Source of the DNA: Pelagibacterales bacterium SAG-MED01
GTDB taxonomy: Bacteria > Pseudomonadota > Alphaproteobacteria > Pelagibacterales > Pelagibacteraceae
NCBI GenBank assembly: GCA_014654455.1
Contig: JACWCY010000001.1
Location: 182,001-246,000 of the forward strand
Reading direction: 5' to 3'
Length of the DNA stretch: 64,000 nt
Of this stretch, positions 32,669-40,686 are shown piece by piece. The notes beneath the pieces were generated by a model that was not told the origin of the DNA, searched no databases, and was given only the letters and a program-made list of their open reading frames with translations. Within the stretch, counting starts at the first letter, position 1. Every line of letters begins with the position of its first letter. The translations under genes and the position numbers were made by a program.

Positions 32669-33436
32669 ATGTCTCAAGATTTTATAGAAATCCTAATTCT
32701 ATCTGCTGTTCAAGGAATATCAGAATTTTTACCAATAAGTTCGTCTGCGCACCTAATTATAGCTTCAAGCTTTTATGATTTAAAAACAAGCTCATTATTA
32801 ATAGATATAAGTTTACATTTAGGTTCATTATTAGCGATAATATTCTTTTTTAGAAAAGATTTATTTGATCTTAAAAATAATCAAAAATTATTAAGTTTAA
32901 TTGTAATTGGCTCAATACCACTTATTATTTTTGGCTACATATTACACACAACTGAATTAATATATCTTTTAAGAAATATAAAAATTATAGCTTGGACTAC
33001 ATTATTTTTTGGAATTATTTTGTATTTTGCTGATCAAAGAAAGATTGATCAAAATATATCTACACATTTAAATGTAAAATCAATTATATTTATTGGGTTA
33101 TTACAAATTCTTGCTTTAATACCTGGTGTAAGTAGAGCAGGGATTACAATGACTGCTGCTAGATTTTTAAAATTCAATAGGGTTGACTCTGGTAAAATTT
33201 CATTTTTACTTTCTATTCCCGCGTTGGCAGGAGCAAGTTTTCTAGGTCTAAAAGATGCATTTAATGAATCAATAGAGCTAAATTATCTAATTATAATTGC
33301 AATAATATTATCTTTTTTATTTTCATACACTACGGTTAAATTTTTTTTAAATTATTTAAATAAATTTTCTTTAAATATTTTTGTTATTTATAGAATAATT
33401 ATATCTTTAATATTATTTGTAATAATTTATTCTTAG
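32669..33436 (+). CDS. uppP: Undecaprenyl-diphosphatase (UppP/BacA)
   Basis: Dephosphorylates undecaprenyl pyrophosphate to recycle the lipid carrier used for peptidoglycan and surface glycans. The 255-residue polytopic membrane protein has the two family motifs EFLPISSSAHL (about 19-29, with the catalytic Glu region) and PGVSRAGITM (about 151-160), plus around eight hydrophobic segments. Length is normal. It is convergent with the EamA transporter gene (4-nt overlap). Its role links to the nearby glycosyltransferase genes only in a general way. Confidence 0.95.
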   Translation: MSQDFIEILILSAVQGISEFLPISSSAHLIIASSFYDLKTSSLLIDISLHLGSLLAIIFFFRKDLFDLKNNQKLLSLIVIGSIPLIIFGYILHTTELIYLLRNIKIIAWTTLFFGIILYFADQRKIDQNISTHLNVKSIIFIGLLQILALIPGVSRAGITMTAARFLKFNRVDSGKISFLLSIPALAGASFLGLKDAFNESIELNYLIIIAIILSFLFSYTTVKFFLNYLNKFSLNIFVIYRIIISLILFVIIYS

Positions 33437-34323
33437 TTAGCTTTTTTAATTATAGGTAATAATTGTGATAGCAAAACTCCACATAATATAAAAAAGCAAC
33501 CTAATAAATTATTAATTCCAAGAACTTGATCAAGTAAAAACCAAGCAGCGATAGTTGCGAAGACACCTTCTAAGGAAAAAATAATAGCAGCTGGTGCAGG
33601 TGATATATTTTTTTGTGCATAAATTTGTAATACAAAAGCAAAACCACCAGATAAAATCCCAGCATATAAAATAGAGTCAATTTCCTTCAAAATATTTTCA
33701 AAGATAAACTCTTCATAAATAAACCCCACAAAAAAAGAAAATAAAGCTACAATTAAAGTTTGCACAGCTCCAAGAGTGAGTGGGAGGTTATATTTAGTGA
33801 CAATAATACCAGTAAAAATAATATGTGTACTCCAAAATAAAGCTCCCAACACTACAAGGGTATCACCAAGTCTTACTGTTGCATCATAAAAATTTGTTAA
33901 TAAATATCCACCTATTAAACATAATATTACTGATGGCCATACACTCCAATGAATAAATTTTCTTCTAAATAAAAAAATAATAATTGGAACCATAGGAACA
34001 TAAAAAATGGTAAAGAAGGCTGCATTTGCTACATCTGTGTATAATAAAGCAACCTGTTGTAAGGCGGACCCTAAAAAAAGAGATAGACCAATTAAAAGAG
34101 AGAGAATAGCAAATGTTTTAAAATCTAATTTAAACTCTGATTTAAATTTTTTTATCTCAAACAAAATTGCCAAAGGTACAATTGCTAAAAATCCAACAAA
34201 AAATCTCACCGCATTGAAAGTAAAAGGACCTATGTCGTCCATGCCTGTATCTTGTGCAATAAATGTGGTTCCCCAAATAAAAGTGCATAATAAAGCACTA
34301 AATAATGATACAGTTTTTGACAT
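33433..34323 (-). CDS. EamA/DMT-family transporter
   Basis: The 296-residue product has about ten hydrophobic segments arranged as two EamA repeats. The first opens with LFSALLCTFIWGTTFIAQ and the second around LGDTLVVLGALFWSTHIIF. This is the drug/metabolite transporter layout. Members export or import amino acids, nucleotide sugars or other metabolites. Nothing in the sequence identifies the substrate. It lies 5 nt downstream of the E2 gene on the same strand and could be part of that transcript. Confidence 0.88.
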   Translation of the reverse strand: MSKTVSLFSALLCTFIWGTTFIAQDTGMDDIGPFTFNAVRFFVGFLAIVPLAILFEIKKFKSEFKLDFKTFAILSLLIGLSLFLGSALQQVALLYTDVANAAFFTIFYVPMVPIIIFLFRRKFIHWSVWPSVILCLIGGYLLTNFYDATVRLGDTLVVLGALFWSTHIIFTGIIVTKYNLPLTLGAVQTLIVALFSFFVGFIYEEFIFENILKEIDSILYAGILSGGFAFVLQIYAQKNISPAPAAIIFSLEGVFATIAAWFLLDQVLGINNLLGCFFILCGVLLSQLLPIIKKAN

Positions 34324-34328
34324 AATTT

Positions 34329-35573
34329 TTAGATAGCTAATTTATAAGCAAAATTTTTACCTAAATTATCTTTCAATTCATTATTAAAACGTGCCGCCTC
34401 TGCTCCATCAATTATCCTATGATCATAAGATAAAGAAAGTGGCAACATTATTCGAGTTACAAATTTACCATCAATATAAACTTGTTTTTTTTCTGATTTA
34501 CCAACTCCCAAGATAGCAACTTCAGGATAATTAATAATTGGTGTAAAAAACGACCCTCCAATTCCGCCAAGGCTAGTGATTGTCATTGAACCACCAAATA
34601 ACTCTTTTTTATCAATTTTTAAATTTCTACATTCATTACTTAATTTTTTAAGCTCTTCTCCTATTAGAGAAATATTTTTGTTATCTACATTTCTTAACTT
34701 CGGTACCATCAAACCATGAGGTGTATCAACTGCAATACCTATGTGATAATATTTTTTAATAGTCATTTTTCCCTCTTCTATTTCATCAATAGAGCTATTA
34801 AAATTTGGAAACTTTTTTAATGATGCGGTCAAAGCCTTAACAATAAAAGCTAATGGTGTAATTTTTTTCTTTTCTCTCGTATAAATGTCAGTCAGTGATG
34901 TTCTAAATTCTTCTAGCTCAGTGATATCTGCCTCATCATGATTAGTTACATGAGGAATATTAGTCCAAGAGTTCATTAAATATTTTGATGATATTTTTTT
35001 AACTCTTGGTATGTCCTTTATTTCTATTTCTCCAAATTCAGAGTGGGAATATTCTTGTTTTATATTTTCACTATTTAATATATTTTTTGATTTTGATGCC
35101 ACAAATAACTTTATATCACTCTCAATAACTCTACCTTTTCGTTCGCTACCTTTAACTTGATTAATATCTACCCCAAGCTCTCGAGCAAATTTTCGAACTT
35201 TTGGACTTGCGGATGAAATATCCGTATCATTATTCTGATTAATTATGGTTTGCTGAATTTCTGGTTTTATTACATGAATTTTTTTAAAATCTTTTTTAAT
35301 TATAGTTTTTTTTTGAACCTTTTCTTGTGTTTGTGACGTGTTTTCTAAAATTAATATTAAGTCGCCTTCTGAAACTTTATCTCCAACTTTTATTTTTAAA
35401 TTTTTAATTTTACCATCAGAATTTGATGGAATTTCTACACTAGACTTGTCACTCTCTATTGTTAATAGAGGATCATTTTTTTTTATCGTTTGACCTTCCG
35501 AAACTAAAACTTCTATCACCTCAACATCTTTAAAATCTCCAATATTAGGTACTTTTATTTCAGTTGCTGACAT
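34329..35573 (-). CDS. aceF: Pyruvate dehydrogenase E2, dihydrolipoamide acetyltransferase
   Basis: Transfers the acetyl group from lipoyl to CoA and forms the core of the complex. The 414-residue product has one lipoyl domain (1-80, attachment Lys43 in IESDKSSVE), a Lys/Gln-rich linker, a peripheral subunit-binding domain (about 119-158, ASPKVRKFARELGVDINQVKG), and the catalytic acyltransferase domain ending with the active-site motif SYDHRIIDG. E. coli AceF has three lipoyl domains. Here there is one, and a near-identical lipoyl domain sits on E1. The ATG shares one base with the aceE stop codon. No E3 gene is in view. Confidence 0.95.
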   Translation of the reverse strand: MSATEIKVPNIGDFKDVEVIEVLVSEGQTIKKNDPLLTIESDKSSVEIPSNSDGKIKNLKIKVGDKVSEGDLILILENTSQTQEKVQKKTIIKKDFKKIHVIKPEIQQTIINQNNDTDISSASPKVRKFARELGVDINQVKGSERKGRVIESDIKLFVASKSKNILNSENIKQEYSHSEFGEIEIKDIPRVKKISSKYLMNSWTNIPHVTNHDEADITELEEFRTSLTDIYTREKKKITPLAFIVKALTASLKKFPNFNSSIDEIEEGKMTIKKYYHIGIAVDTPHGLMVPKLRNVDNKNISLIGEELKKLSNECRNLKIDKKELFGGSMTITSLGGIGGSFFTPIINYPEVAILGVGKSEKKQVYIDGKFVTRIMLPLSLSYDHRIIDGAEAARFNNELKDNLGKNFAYKLAI

Positions 35574-38500
35574 TATAGCTTGGTTGGCATTGGTTTATTT
35601 GTATCAATTTTATATTTTTTGATAGCGTCTTTAGCATATTTGGAAGCTATGAGTTGTTCTTTAGCTAAAATACTCAATCCATACGTAACTACATGTTCTT
35701 TATCAACTTCAAAAAATCTTCTTAAATTTTTTCTTGTATCACTTCTCCCAAAACCATCTGTTCCTAAAGAATAAAAACTTTTATCAACATATGGTCTTAT
35801 TTGATCTGAGTTCATTCTCATGTAATCAGAAGCTGCTAATATTGGACCTTCTGTTTTACCTAAACATTTTTCGACATAGGATTTTTTTGGCTCTTTATCT
35901 GGATTTAAAAGATTAAATCTTTCTACCTCTAACCCATCTCTTCTTAATTCATTAAAACTTGTAACACTCCAAACTTCACTATCTATTTGATACTCGTTTT
36001 GTAAGATTTCTGCTCCAGCTATCATTTCTCTTAAAATTGTTCCTGAGCCTAGAAATTGAATTTTTGTTTTTTTATTTTTGTTGAATTCTTTAATCTTATA
36101 CATTCCTTTTAAAATTCCTTCTTCACATGATTTTTCTTTTGGTATAGCAGGGTGGGGATAATTTTCATTCATGGTTGTGATATAATAAAAAATATTTTCT
36201 TTTTTTTCGTGCATTCTTTTTAATCCTTCTCTAAAAATGACTGCAAGTTCATAGTGAAAAGTTGGATCATATGATATGCAATTTGGTATGGTAGAAGCCA
36301 AAAGATGGCTATGACCATCCTGATGTTGTAATCCTTCACCTGCTAATGTTGTTCTTCCAGCTGTGGCTCCTATTAAAAATCCTCTAGATTGACTATCTGC
36401 TCCTGCCCATGCAAAGTCTCCTATTCTTTGAAAACCGAACATAGAATAAAAGAGATAGATAGGTATCATTTCAATATCATGATTTGTATATGAAGTTCCT
36501 GCAGCTATCCATGAGGACATTGCTCCAGCTTCATTAATTCCTTCTTCTAAAACTTGCCCACTTTTTTCTTCTCTGTAAGAACTTAATTGTGCAGAATCTT
36601 CAGGTTCGTATTTTTGACCTTCATGGGCATATATACCAATCTTTTGAAAAAAACCTTCCATACCAAATGTTCTAGCCTCATCTGGAATAATAGGAACTAG
36701 TCTTGGTGCAACATTTTTATCTCTTAATAAATTTGTTAACATTCTAACTAATGCCATTGTAGTAGACATTTCTTTAGTACCAGTTGAGACTTTCATGTTA
36801 TCAAAAATATCTTTTGGTGGAGTTTTTATAGGTTTTGCGTAAGTAGTTCTTTCTGGAATAAAGCCTCCTAATTGAAGTCTTCTTTCCTTAATATATTTTA
36901 TTTCTGGAGAATTTTGATCTGGTTTATAATATTCAATATTTTTTACTTGTTGGTCAGTTAGTGGAACATCAAATCTATCTCTATAGTACATCAGGTCATC
37001 TATATCGAGCTTCTTTGTTTGATGTGTTGTGTTTACACTCTCACCAGTTTTACCCATACCATAACCTTTTATTGTTTTAGCAATTACAACTGTTGGTCTT
37101 CCAACATTTTTTGATGCTTTATCATATGCTGCAAAGACTTTGTGGGGATCGTGCCCACCTCTGTTTAATCTCCAAATATCTTTATCTGAAAGACTCGATA
37201 CTAATTCACTAGTTTCTGGATATTTACCAAAAAATTTTTCTCTTACATAAGCTCCATCCCTTGCTTTCATTGCTTGATATTCACCATCTACTGTTTCATT
37301 CATAGTTTTAACGAGATATCCTGTTTTATCATTAGCTAACAATGGGTCCCAATAAGAACCCCAAATTACCTTGATTACATCCCATCCAGCTCCTCTGAAA
37401 ATTCCCTCTAACTCTTGAATAATTTTTCCATTACCTCGAACTGGTCCGTCTAATCTTTGTAAGTTACAATTAACTACAAATATTAAATTATCTAATTTCT
37501 CCCTAGCAGCTAAACCAATCGCTCCTAAAGACTCTGGCTCATCCATCTCACCATCTCCAAGAAACGCCCAAACTTTTCTACCTTCATCTTTAATCAAGCC
37601 TCTGTTAATTAAATATTTCATATATCTTGCTTGATAGATTGCCAGCATTGGACCTAATCCCATTGATACAGTTGGAAATTGCCAAAAGTTTGGCATTAAC
37701 CATGGATGAGGGTAAGAAGATAAACCACCTGGATTTACTTCTTGTCTAAAACTATCTAATTGTTTTTCATTAAGCCTTCCTTCAAGAAATGCTCTTGCAT
37801 ACATTCCAGGAGCACTATGTCCTTGAAAATAAACTAAATCTCCTCCAAACTTATTATTTTTTGCTCTCCAGAAATGATTCATTCCAACATCATATAGTGT
37901 TGCGGCTGATGCAAATGTTCCTATATGCCCCCCTAGCTCTGGGAAATTTTTATTTGCCCTCACTACCATAGCTGCAGCATTCCATCTAATTAATGATCTT
38001 ATTCTTCTTTCTGTATTTTGGTCACCGTTCGACTTTTTTTCCTCATTGACTGGGATTGTGTTTATATAAGGAGTGTTTTGAGTATAAGGAATATTAGCAC
38101 CTTCCATATAAGCTTTATTAATTAATTCTTTAATTAAATAATGAGCTCTTTGATTGCCATCTTTTTCAATAACTGCAGATAAAGATTCAAGCCATTCACT
38201 TGTCTCTAGAGGGTCTAAATCTCCATCTTTAACAACTTGAATTATTTCCGTTTTCTCTTCTTCCTTAATCTGAGGTTTTTGTTCTTGATTTTTCTTTAAT
38301 GCATTTTCAGCTTCCTGAATCAAATTCTCAGTATCTTTTGGAATAATTTTAGCTTCTGAAGATGATTGATTAGAATTTGATATACTAAGTATTAAATCTC
38401 CTTTTGAAACTTTATCACCAACTTTTACTTTTATAGTTTCTATTTTACCAGAAATAGTTGAAGGTATTTCAACACTAGATTTATCACTTTCAATTGTAAC

Positions 38501-38605
38501 AACTGGATCATTTTTTTTAATTTCTTGTCCTTCTTTAACTAGTAGTTCAATTATCTCCACGTTTTCAAAATCACCAATATCAGGAACTAATAATTTTTCA
38601 GTCAT
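35573..38605 (-). CDS. aceE: Homodimeric pyruvate dehydrogenase E1 with N-terminal lipoyl domain
   Basis: Thiamine-diphosphate enzyme that decarboxylates pyruvate and reductively acetylates lipoyl groups. The 1010-residue product has two parts. Residues 1-78 are a complete lipoyl domain (VPDIGDFENVEIIELLVKEG, attachment Lys42 in IESDKSSVEIPS). After a Glu/Lys/Gln linker, residues from about 131 are a normal AceE-type E1 (DPLETSEWLESL, TPP motif GDGEMDEPESLG to NCNLQRLDGPVRGNGK, and DFAWAGADSQSRGFLIG). E. coli AceE is about 887 residues and has no lipoyl domain, so this is a fusion. It heads the aceE-aceF pair. Confidence 0.95.
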   Translation of the reverse strand: MTEKLLVPDIGDFENVEIIELLVKEGQEIKKNDPVVTIESDKSSVEIPSTISGKIETIKVKVGDKVSKGDLILSISNSNQSSSEAKIIPKDTENLIQEAENALKKNQEQKPQIKEEEKTEIIQVVKDGDLDPLETSEWLESLSAVIEKDGNQRAHYLIKELINKAYMEGANIPYTQNTPYINTIPVNEEKKSNGDQNTERRIRSLIRWNAAAMVVRANKNFPELGGHIGTFASAATLYDVGMNHFWRAKNNKFGGDLVYFQGHSAPGMYARAFLEGRLNEKQLDSFRQEVNPGGLSSYPHPWLMPNFWQFPTVSMGLGPMLAIYQARYMKYLINRGLIKDEGRKVWAFLGDGEMDEPESLGAIGLAAREKLDNLIFVVNCNLQRLDGPVRGNGKIIQELEGIFRGAGWDVIKVIWGSYWDPLLANDKTGYLVKTMNETVDGEYQAMKARDGAYVREKFFGKYPETSELVSSLSDKDIWRLNRGGHDPHKVFAAYDKASKNVGRPTVVIAKTIKGYGMGKTGESVNTTHQTKKLDIDDLMYYRDRFDVPLTDQQVKNIEYYKPDQNSPEIKYIKERRLQLGGFIPERTTYAKPIKTPPKDIFDNMKVSTGTKEMSTTMALVRMLTNLLRDKNVAPRLVPIIPDEARTFGMEGFFQKIGIYAHEGQKYEPEDSAQLSSYREEKSGQVLEEGINEAGAMSSWIAAGTSYTNHDIEMIPIYLFYSMFGFQRIGDFAWAGADSQSRGFLIGATAGRTTLAGEGLQHQDGHSHLLASTIPNCISYDPTFHYELAVIFREGLKRMHEKKENIFYYITTMNENYPHPAIPKEKSCEEGILKGMYKIKEFNKNKKTKIQFLGSGTILREMIAGAEILQNEYQIDSEVWSVTSFNELRRDGLEVERFNLLNPDKEPKKSYVEKCLGKTEGPILAASDYMRMNSDQIRPYVDKSFYSLGTDGFGRSDTRKNLRRFFEVDKEHVVTYGLSILAKEQLIASKYAKDAIKKYKIDTNKPMPTKL

Positions 38606-38702
38606 CTTTTTTAAGTCTTATACACCATAAAAATACACTTAATTGCAAATTCTAACACATTCTCTCCAATTTTTAGACACTCTTCAAGTGCATGCTTCAA
38701 AA

Positions 38703-38819
38703 ATGATTAAAAAGTTATTAAATACACTAATTAAACCTAAGCTTAAAACTTATATAGATGCTAAAACTTGGATACAAAAAGTTTTATTGGAAGAGAAATA
38801 CGGAAAGATTAATTCCTAA
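38703..38819 (+). CDS. Possible 38-residue peptide, weakly supported
   Basis: In the 210-nt gap upstream of aceE, an ATG at 38703 opens a 38-codon frame ending in TAA, with a basic, amphipathic product (starts MIKKLLNTLIKPKLK, ends EEKYGKINS). Its stop overlaps the stop end of the convergent thiolase gene by 4 nt, which fits the compact style of the genome. No Shine-Dalgarno site is clear and nothing similar is known to me. Could easily be chance. Confidence 0.25.
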   Translation: MIKKLLNTLIKPKLKTYIDAKTWIQKVLLEEKYGKINS

Positions 38820-39991
38820 ATTTTCTCAACACATAAAGCTATACCCATACCACCACCTATACAAAGTGTTGCACAACCTTTGTTTTTATTTTGTCTTTTC
38901 ATTTCATGTATTAATGTAACTAATATTCTTGCTCCCGAAGCTCCAATAGGGTGCCCAAGAGCAATGGCTCCACCATTAACATTTACTTTATTTTGATCAA
39001 TACCTAATTCACGAATTACTGAAATACTTTGAGCAGCAAATGCTTCATTTATTTCAAATAAATCAATTTCATCTAAATTCCATTTTGCCTTCTTGATTGC
39101 TTCACGAACAGCCTCTATTGGTCCCAATCCCATTAAAGCAGGATCTATTCCAACGGAAGCCCAAGAAACTACTTTTACTAATGGCTTAATGGATTTTTTT
39201 TCAGCTTCTTCTAAAGTGGTTAATAATAAAGCCGCAGCTCCATCATTTATTCCTGAAGAATTTCCTGGTGTAACTGTTCCATTTTCTTTAAAGACTGCTT
39301 TTAATTTTTTTAAATCAGTTAATTTTAAACCTGATCTTGGATGTTCATCTTTGTCTAAGATATTACCATCTTGATTTATCTTTATTAACTCATCATCAAA
39401 TTTATTTTTAGCAGTAGCTAATTCTGTTTTTTTTTGAGAATTAAAAGCAAATTGATCTTGGTCTTGTCTTGATATATCAAATTTTTTTGCTACATTTTCT
39501 GCTGTTACACCCATATGATAATTATTAAATGCATCTATTAATCCATCATTAATCATTGTATCTAGTAATTTGTTTTCTAAAATTTTTTTTTCATCCCGAT
39601 AAAAAATTGAATGTGGGGCTATGGACATATTTTCTTGACCTCCAGCAATTATATTAGTCGAATCTCCTAATTTGATTGATTGATAGCCTGATATTACTGC
39701 TCTTAGTCCTGATCCACAAACTTGATTAACTATATGTGCTGGTTTCGAAATTGGTATACCAGCATTTATAGAAGCTTGTCTTGCTGGATTCTGGCCAGCA
39801 CCAGCAGTTAATACCTGGCCCATAATTACTTCATCAATTTCATCTTTGTCAAATTCAGATCTTTTTAAAACTTCCTTTATGACTATTGATCCAAGATGAT
39901 GAGATTTCATATTCTTTAATGAACCTTTGTAAGTACCTATCGGAGTTCTGGTTGCGCTAACAATAACTACTTCTTTTGATTTATTGCTCAT
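38816..39991 (-). CDS. Acetyl-CoA C-acetyltransferase (thiolase)
   Basis: Condenses two acetyl-CoA to acetoacetyl-CoA or the reverse. The 391-residue product has the nucleophile Cys92 in NQVCGSGLRAV, NEAFAAQ, the His region NGGAIALGHPIGASGA and the second catalytic Cys in the closing GGGMGIALCVE. Length is typical of biosynthetic thiolases (PhaA/AtoB type). It stands alone here, with no phaB or beta-oxidation partner adjacent, so whether it serves ketone-body, polymer or degradative metabolism cannot be said. ATG start. Confidence 0.95.
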   Translation of the reverse strand: MSNKSKEVVIVSATRTPIGTYKGSLKNMKSHHLGSIVIKEVLKRSEFDKDEIDEVIMGQVLTAGAGQNPARQASINAGIPISKPAHIVNQVCGSGLRAVISGYQSIKLGDSTNIIAGGQENMSIAPHSIFYRDEKKILENKLLDTMINDGLIDAFNNYHMGVTAENVAKKFDISRQDQDQFAFNSQKKTELATAKNKFDDELIKINQDGNILDKDEHPRSGLKLTDLKKLKAVFKENGTVTPGNSSGINDGAAALLLTTLEEAEKKSIKPLVKVVSWASVGIDPALMGLGPIEAVREAIKKAKWNLDEIDLFEINEAFAAQSISVIRELGIDQNKVNVNGGAIALGHPIGASGARILVTLIHEMKRQNKNKGCATLCIGGGMGIALCVEKI

Positions 39992-40040
39992 AAAATTTTA
40001 AATTTGTCTTATCATTAAAATACACTAAAAATTAATATAC

Positions 40041-40046
40041 TATAAT
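40041..40046 (+). promoter_or_regulatory. -10 box (TATAAT) upstream of tRNA-Arg
   Basis: A perfect TATAAT hexamer lies 17 nt before the mature tRNA 5' end, a normal distance. No matching -35 box was seen at 16-18 nt upstream, so the promoter is only partly supported. The downstream small membrane peptide and thioesterase genes could share it. Confidence 0.5.
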
Positions 40047-40063
40047 TAAATAAATTTAAAAAT

Positions 40064-40140
40064 GCGCCTGTAGCTCAATTGGATAGAGCGCTTGGCTACG
40101 GACCAGGAGGTTCTGGGTTCGACTCCTAGCAGGCGCACCA
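40064..40140 (+). tRNA. tRNA-Arg (ACG), CCA encoded
   Basis: The 77-nt stretch folds as a standard tRNA. Acceptor GCGCCTG pairs with CAGGCGC, followed by A73 and CCA. The D-arm is AGCTCAATTGGATAGAGC, the anticodon loop CTACGGA gives ACG, and the T-loop is GGTTCGACTCC. The A34 would be read as inosine if a TadA enzyme is present. Confidence 0.97.
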
Positions 40141-40155
40141 ATAAAAGGAATTAAT

Positions 40156-40254
40156 ATGTTTAATTGGTTATTTAAAGCTTCTCTTCAAATGTCCGTAATA
40201 TATTTTTTTATAATTGTTTTTATAATTTTATTAATTCTAACTTTTGTATTATAA
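40156..40254 (+). CDS. 32-residue single-span membrane peptide
   Basis: An ATG at 40156 opens a 32-codon frame ending TAA at 40254. It is preceded by AAAGGAATTAAT, an AGGA Shine-Dalgarno site at normal distance. The product starts MFNWLFKASLQMS and then becomes one unbroken hydrophobic helix (about residues 13-32) rich in Ile, Phe, Leu and Val, reaching the C-terminus. It lies 15 nt after tRNA-Arg and 6 nt before the thioesterase ATG, so it looks co-transcribed with both. Function is unknown. Tiny proteins of this form often modulate a membrane enzyme or transporter. A leader-peptide role is an alternative. Confidence 0.55.
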   Translation: MFNWLFKASLQMSVIYFFIIVFIILLILTFVL

Positions 40255-40260
40255 AAAATC

Positions 40261-40686
40261 ATGTCGGAAAAATTTGAACAAATTAGTTTAAAGCCAGGTT
40301 TTATGAAACATAACGGAGGTGTTATGTTCAGAAATATTTCTAATAAAGAATACGAATTTAAATCTACTATTAATGAAAATCATTTAAATGCTGCCGGTAT
40401 TACTCATGGTGGATATTTATCAGCTTTAGTAGATGCAGGAGCAGGAACAGCAGCACACCGTTCGGCTGATAATGCTCCTTGTGTAACTATTTCATTAGAT
40501 TTAAAATTTATTGGATCATCAAAAGTAGGTGATGAAATAATTGGTCATGTTAAAATTCTAAAAAAAACAAAAACGTTAGTATTTTTATTTTGTGAACTAA
40601 AATGTGAAGATAAAATTATTACTTCAGCCTCAGGTGTTTGGAAAATTTTAAAAGTTAAACCCTCAAATTTAGGACCTGGTGGCTAA
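40261..40686 (+). CDS. PaaI-type hotdog-fold thioesterase
   Basis: The 141-residue product matches the PaaI/YdiI-like hotdog acyl-CoA thioesterases. It has the motif LNAAGITHGGYLSALVDAGAGTAA (HGG catalytic loop) and the strand pattern CVTISLDLKFIGSSKVGDEI. Such enzymes hydrolyse acyl-CoA, often to free trapped CoA. Cytoplasmic. It follows the 32-residue membrane peptide by 6 nt, and its 3' end overlaps the convergent TRAP permease gene by 18 nt. The acyl substrate is unknown. Confidence 0.88.
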   Translation: MSEKFEQISLKPGFMKHNGGVMFRNISNKEYEFKSTINENHLNAAGITHGGYLSALVDAGAGTAAHRSADNAPCVTISLDLKFIGSSKVGDEIIGHVKILKKTKTLVFLFCELKCEDKIITSASGVWKILKVKPSNLGPGG

